64,000 bases of DNA from Pedobacter sp. (GTDB lineage Bacteria > Bacteroidota > Bacteroidia > Sphingobacteriales > Sphingobacteriaceae), in assembly GCA_031119475.1 (NCBI GenBank), contig JAVHXV010000003.1, positions 186,001 to 250,000 of the forward strand, given 5' to 3'. Below the pieces are notes generated by a model. The model worked only from the letters and a program-made list of their open reading frames with translations, was not told where the DNA came from and made no database searches. Numbering within the stretch: the stretch's first letter is position 1; the number at the start of each line of letters is the position of its first letter. Shown in pieces: positions 61,490 to 64,000 of this stretch. Made by a program: the position numbers and the translations under genes.

Positions 61490-62131
61490 ATGAAACTCCT
61501 CATCGTTGCCGCAACGGCGCAAGAATTAACTGGGCTATACGATCATTTTGAGATACCGAAGGACAGTTTCGTACAGACCGATCATTTCGATGTACTGATT
61601 ACCGGCGTGGGCATGACTGCCACTGCGTTTGCATTGGGAAAATATCTCAACTCCGATTATGAGCTGCTGCTAAATGTTGGCATTGCCGGAAGTTTTGACC
61701 CATCCATTCCGTTAGGCAGCTTGGTTCAGGTTACCGAAGATACCTTTGCCGAATTAGGTGCAGAAGACCACGATGATTTTATCACCATCGTAGATCTGGG
61801 CTTTGGCAAAAATCAATATCACGCAACTGTGGAAGTGGAAGACTTGCCCAAAGTAAAGGCCATTACCGTAAACAAAGTGCATGGACATGCTTCGACCATT
61901 GCCAAGACCCATACTCTTTTTCCCGCTGACATAGAAAGCATGGAAGGTGCGGCTGTATTGTATGCTTGCGAAGCCGCACAGATCAACTGCTTACAAGTCC
62001 GCAGCATTTCAAACTACGTTACGCCAAGAGATAAGGCACAATGGCAAATTGGCAAGGCCATCAAAAACCTCAACAATTGGCTTGTCCAATATGTTCAGCA
62101 ATACCTAGTCAATAAAAAATTGCCGAGTTAA
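61490..62131 (+). CDS. mqnB: Futalosine hydrolase
   Basis: A 213-residue nucleosidase of the futalosine menaquinone pathway, related to MTA/SAH nucleosidase. It has MKLLIVAATAQELTGL at the start, TGVGMTATAFALGKYL, LLNVGIAGSFDPSIPLG, and the substrate-binding IESMEGAAVLYAC and SISNYVTPRD segments. The start ATG 61490 is chosen because the upstream extension lacks family similarity. mqnD follows on the same strand, confirming the pathway. The enzyme releases hypoxanthine from futalosine to give dehypoxanthine futalosine. Confidence 0.93.
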   Translation: MKLLIVAATAQELTGLYDHFEIPKDSFVQTDHFDVLITGVGMTATAFALGKYLNSDYELLLNVGIAGSFDPSIPLGSLVQVTEDTFAELGAEDHDDFITIVDLGFGKNQYHATVEVEDLPKVKAITVNKVHGHASTIAKTHTLFPADIESMEGAAVLYACEAAQINCLQVRSISNYVTPRDKAQWQIGKAIKNLNNWLVQYVQQYLVNKKLPS

Positions 62132-62190
62132 AGATTACAAAGCACAGAAAAATCACAGGGTTATTATCTGTATTTTTGTGATCAGATCTT

Positions 62191-62246
62191 TTTCAACCTT
62201 TCAACCTTTCAACCTTTCAACCTTTCAACCTTTCAACCTTTCAACC
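62191..62246. repeat. Octamer tandem repeat (TTTCAACC x7) before mqnD
   Basis: Seven perfect, contiguous copies of TTTCAACC occupy the 56 bp that end 3 nt before the mqnD ATG. They fill the whole ribosome-binding region. Perfect octamers can change copy number by slippage. Confidence 0.97.
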
Positions 62247-62249
62247 TTA

Positions 62250-63098
62250 ATGAAACTCACACTTGGATTTTCTCCCTGCCCCAACGATACTTTTATTTTT
62301 GATGCGCTCATCCATGGAAAAATAGATACTGAAGGGTTAGAATTTGAGGTCACGTTCGATGATGTTGAAACCTTGAACCAAAAAGCCATGCAAGGTAAGC
62401 TCGATATTACCAAGCTGAGCTTTCATGCCTTCGCCTACGTAACCGACAAATATGCACTTTTGAATGCTGGGAGCGCTTTAGGATTTGGGGTTGGCCCCTT
62501 GTTGATCTGCAAACAGGAAAATGTGGCCATGATCGATCAGCAACTGCTTTCCGAAAACTGCAAACTGAAAGTGGGCATCCCTGGCAAATTTACTACGGCC
62601 AACTTTTTATTGGGCATTGCCTATCCGCAGCTGACGGAAAAAAAAGAGATGGTATTTTCTGAAATCGAGCAGGCATTATTGGACAACAAGATTGATCTTG
62701 GCCTAATTATCCATGAAAATCGGTTTACCTATCAAGCCAAAGGCCTGCATAAGGTGATGGACTTGGGAACTTATTGGGAGCAGCATACTGGCTGTGCCAT
62801 TCCCTTGGGCGGAATTGTGATCAACCGCAGGTTAAGCCCTGAAATACAGCAGAAAGTTGACCGCCTCATCAAAAAATCTGTAGCCTATGCATTCGCCAAC
62901 CCAAGATCAGGAATTGATTTCATCAGAAAGCATGCCCAGGAGATGGACGAAAGTGTGATGTATCAGCACATCGACCTCTATGTTAACCATTATTCGGCAG
63001 ACCTGGGCTTGGAAGGAAGAAAAGCCATCGATACGCTATTCGAATTGGCACAACAGAAAGGCATTATTCCACAATTAGCTAATTCATTATACGTTTAG
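62250..63098 (+). CDS. mqnD: 1,4-dihydroxy-6-naphthoate synthase
   Basis: A 282-residue periplasmic-binding-protein-fold enzyme that makes 1,4-dihydroxy-6-naphthoate from cyclic dehypoxanthinyl futalosine. Family motifs are LGFSPCPNDTFIFDAL at the start, DITKLSFHAFAYV, GFGVGPLLI, LIIHENRFTYQ and GCAIPLGGIVINR. The start is ATG 62250; a longer frame would translate the octamer repeats as low-complexity residues. It follows mqnB after 118 bp. mqnA, mqnC and mqnE are elsewhere. Confidence 0.95.
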   Translation: MKLTLGFSPCPNDTFIFDALIHGKIDTEGLEFEVTFDDVETLNQKAMQGKLDITKLSFHAFAYVTDKYALLNAGSALGFGVGPLLICKQENVAMIDQQLLSENCKLKVGIPGKFTTANFLLGIAYPQLTEKKEMVFSEIEQALLDNKIDLGLIIHENRFTYQAKGLHKVMDLGTYWEQHTGCAIPLGGIVINRRLSPEIQQKVDRLIKKSVAYAFANPRSGIDFIRKHAQEMDESVMYQHIDLYVNHYSADLGLEGRKAIDTLFELAQQKGIIPQLANSLYV

Positions 63099-63181
63099 AT
63101 GGATAGCTGAAAGTTAAAAGCGGAAAGCAGAAAACGAAAAGCGGAAAGCGTCAACTGTTTCAGGTCTACGATTCGAGATAA

Positions 63182-63223
63182 CTAAGAACTGCAAACTATA
63201 AACTAAGGACTGCAAACTATAAA
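63182..63223. repeat. 21-bp tandem duplication
   Basis: Two copies of CTAAGAACTGCAAACTATAA-type sequence (21 bp, one difference), in a spacer of related AAGCGGAAAGC and AACTATAAACT repeats (63105-63230). No gene is seen. Confidence 0.8.
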
Positions 63224-63230
63224 CTAATAA

Positions 63231-63614
63231 CTACTGGCTACAAGGTCCTTCAGGGATTTCTCTGCTGATCTTACGCAGCTTGGTGACCACCATGGTCGAA
63301 TCATAATCGCCGGTTACGGTAGTGGTATCTGATTTCACCAATTTACATTCCACTTCAATATAAACAGGTGTATAGGGCTTCTCAAATCCCAATTTACTGT
63401 ATTCCAGTTCCAAGGTCTTGGCGCTATCGGCGACCCAAAATTCCCGACTAGCCTCACAATCGGTAAAAGATTTCATTTCAGGCCCATAGCTATAAAGGCC
63501 TTTGAGGACGACGGTCTTTTGTGCATCGGCGTCACCATTTTTCTTTTGGCGGCAAGAGATGATGGCGCAAAAGGCCAGGCATGCAAAAACAAATACTTTC
63601 AGGTAGTTCTTCAT
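63231..63614 (-). CDS. Small lipoprotein, NlpE-like domain possible
   Basis: A 127-residue lipoprotein with lipobox CAIISCRQKK (Cys about 21). The mature domain (about 35-125) contains LKGLYSYGPEMKSFTDCEAS, REFWVADSAKTLEL and KPYTPVYIEVECKL, a small beta-barrel pattern like the C-terminal part of NlpE/META-type lipoproteins; three Cys remain. The gene starts 1 bp after the stop of the permease gene, so the two form an operon. Function unknown. Confidence 0.7.
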   Translation of the reverse strand: MKNYLKVFVFACLAFCAIISCRQKKNGDADAQKTVVLKGLYSYGPEMKSFTDCEASREFWVADSAKTLELEYSKLGFEKPYTPVYIEVECKLVKSDTTTVTGDYDSTMVVTKLRKISREIPEGPCSQ

Positions 63615-63615
63615 G

Positions 63616-64000
63616 TTACAGATCTTGATTGGTTCGGTCTATCCTCTTCACGCTTAAATTTGATGCCAAAGCTGATGCAATAAAAGAAAAAATGCTTACA
63701 GTAAGGAAAACAAGCATAAAATCTTTCCACTTCAATGCAATCGGATAGGCATTTGGGATCAGTAAATTCGATTCTCCCATCTTAAACCATCCAAAGCGCT
63801 GCTGCAGCAGGCAAAATACAAACCCGATCAGCAAGCCAAAGATACAACCCGTTAGCGTTATCATCATGCCCTCGACCAAAAAAATTCTCCTGATCAATTG
63901 TTTGCCGGCGCCAAGGCTGCTCAATATGGAGATATCTTTAAGTTTATCGATCACCAACATGGTCAGTGAACCGATAATATTGAATATAGCGATGATCAGG
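63616..64000 (-). CDS. FtsX-family ABC permease, LolC/LolE-like (partial, runs off the window)
   Basis: Only the C-terminal 127 residues are present. The first visible part (LIIAIFNIIGSLTMLVIDK) continues into LKDISILSSLGAGKQLIRRIFL, the classic FtsX-domain signature of LolC/LolE. Two more membrane segments follow (LTGCIFGLLIGFVFCLL and FMLVFLTVSIFSFIASALA). LolCDE extracts lipoproteins for transport to the outer membrane, which fits a genome with many SusD lipoproteins. MacB-like function is an alternative. The gene continues beyond 64000. Confidence 0.88.
   Translation of the reverse strand, partial: LIIAIFNIIGSLTMLVIDKLKDISILSSLGAGKQLIRRIFLVEGMMITLTGCIFGLLIGFVFCLLQQRFGWFKMGESNLLIPNAYPIALKWKDFMLVFLTVSIFSFIASALASNLSVKRIDRTNQDL

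Noticed and set aside
62191..62246. Octamer array considered as a CRISPR
   Set aside because: The units are contiguous without spacers, only 8 bp long, and no cas gene is present.

Overview
The window looks like a chromosomal segment of a Bacteroidota bacterium, most likely Sphingobacteriaceae (Pedobacter or a close relative). The signs are three SusC/SusD pairs, a type IX secretion type B C-terminal domain, TAnnTTTG (-7) promoters with little Shine-Dalgarno sequence, futalosine-pathway menaquinone genes, a DUF3127 protein, a NagB-LmbE fusion typical of the phylum, and a RAYT transposase with palindromes. Gene order is mostly chromosomal core; no phage, plasmid, CRISPR or rRNA operon is seen.

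Layout. 0-4.99 kb: a two-component pair (response regulator cut by the window edge), an OB-fold DUF3127 protein with an SSB-like acidic tail, a THUMP-type RNA methyltransferase, an XRE regulator and an HD hydrolase. 5.0-7.3 kb: a repeat array followed by a radical-SAM/DUF4130 pair of predicted DNA-repair function. 7.4-10.5 kb: a phosphate module (PhoR-like kinase, DUF47 PhoU-like protein, Pit transporter) whose two promoters carry matching PhoP-box-like repeats. 10.5-20 kb: mixed accessory genes (ExbD, GH109, DUF5655, hydroxypyruvate-isomerase-like, a soluble multi-PAS kinase, SGNH hydrolase, SDR, AraC). 20.2-23.9 kb: tRNA-Asp with its own promoter and terminator, prfA, an LpxH-like phosphatase, ferredoxin reductase plus ferredoxin. 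24.1-28.9 kb: the first SusC/D pair. 29.1-34.3 kb: S41 protease, a CsbD-like protein, a large secreted beta-helix protein.

34.3-54.2 kb is the most coherent accessory region: two further SusC/D pairs, a DeoR-type regulator between them, anhydro-MurNAc kinase (AnmK), a NagB-LmbE fusion, a NagX-like membrane acetyltransferase and a DigH/GHL10-like glycosidase. I read it as an amino-sugar or peptidoglycan-glycan uptake and catabolism locus. Both SusC promoters share CGCA operators phased at 10 bp, in two clusters about 104 bp apart. A RAYT element with identical flanking palindromes lies inside this locus.

54.4-64 kb: a coiled-coil membrane protein, a giant NtrY-like kinase, fabD, folE plus a PTPS/QueD homologue, mqnB and mqnD (with a 7 x 8-bp tandem repeat directly before mqnD), a lipoprotein and the end of a LolC/E-type permease. 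Many spacers hold short, low-complexity repeats rather than genes.
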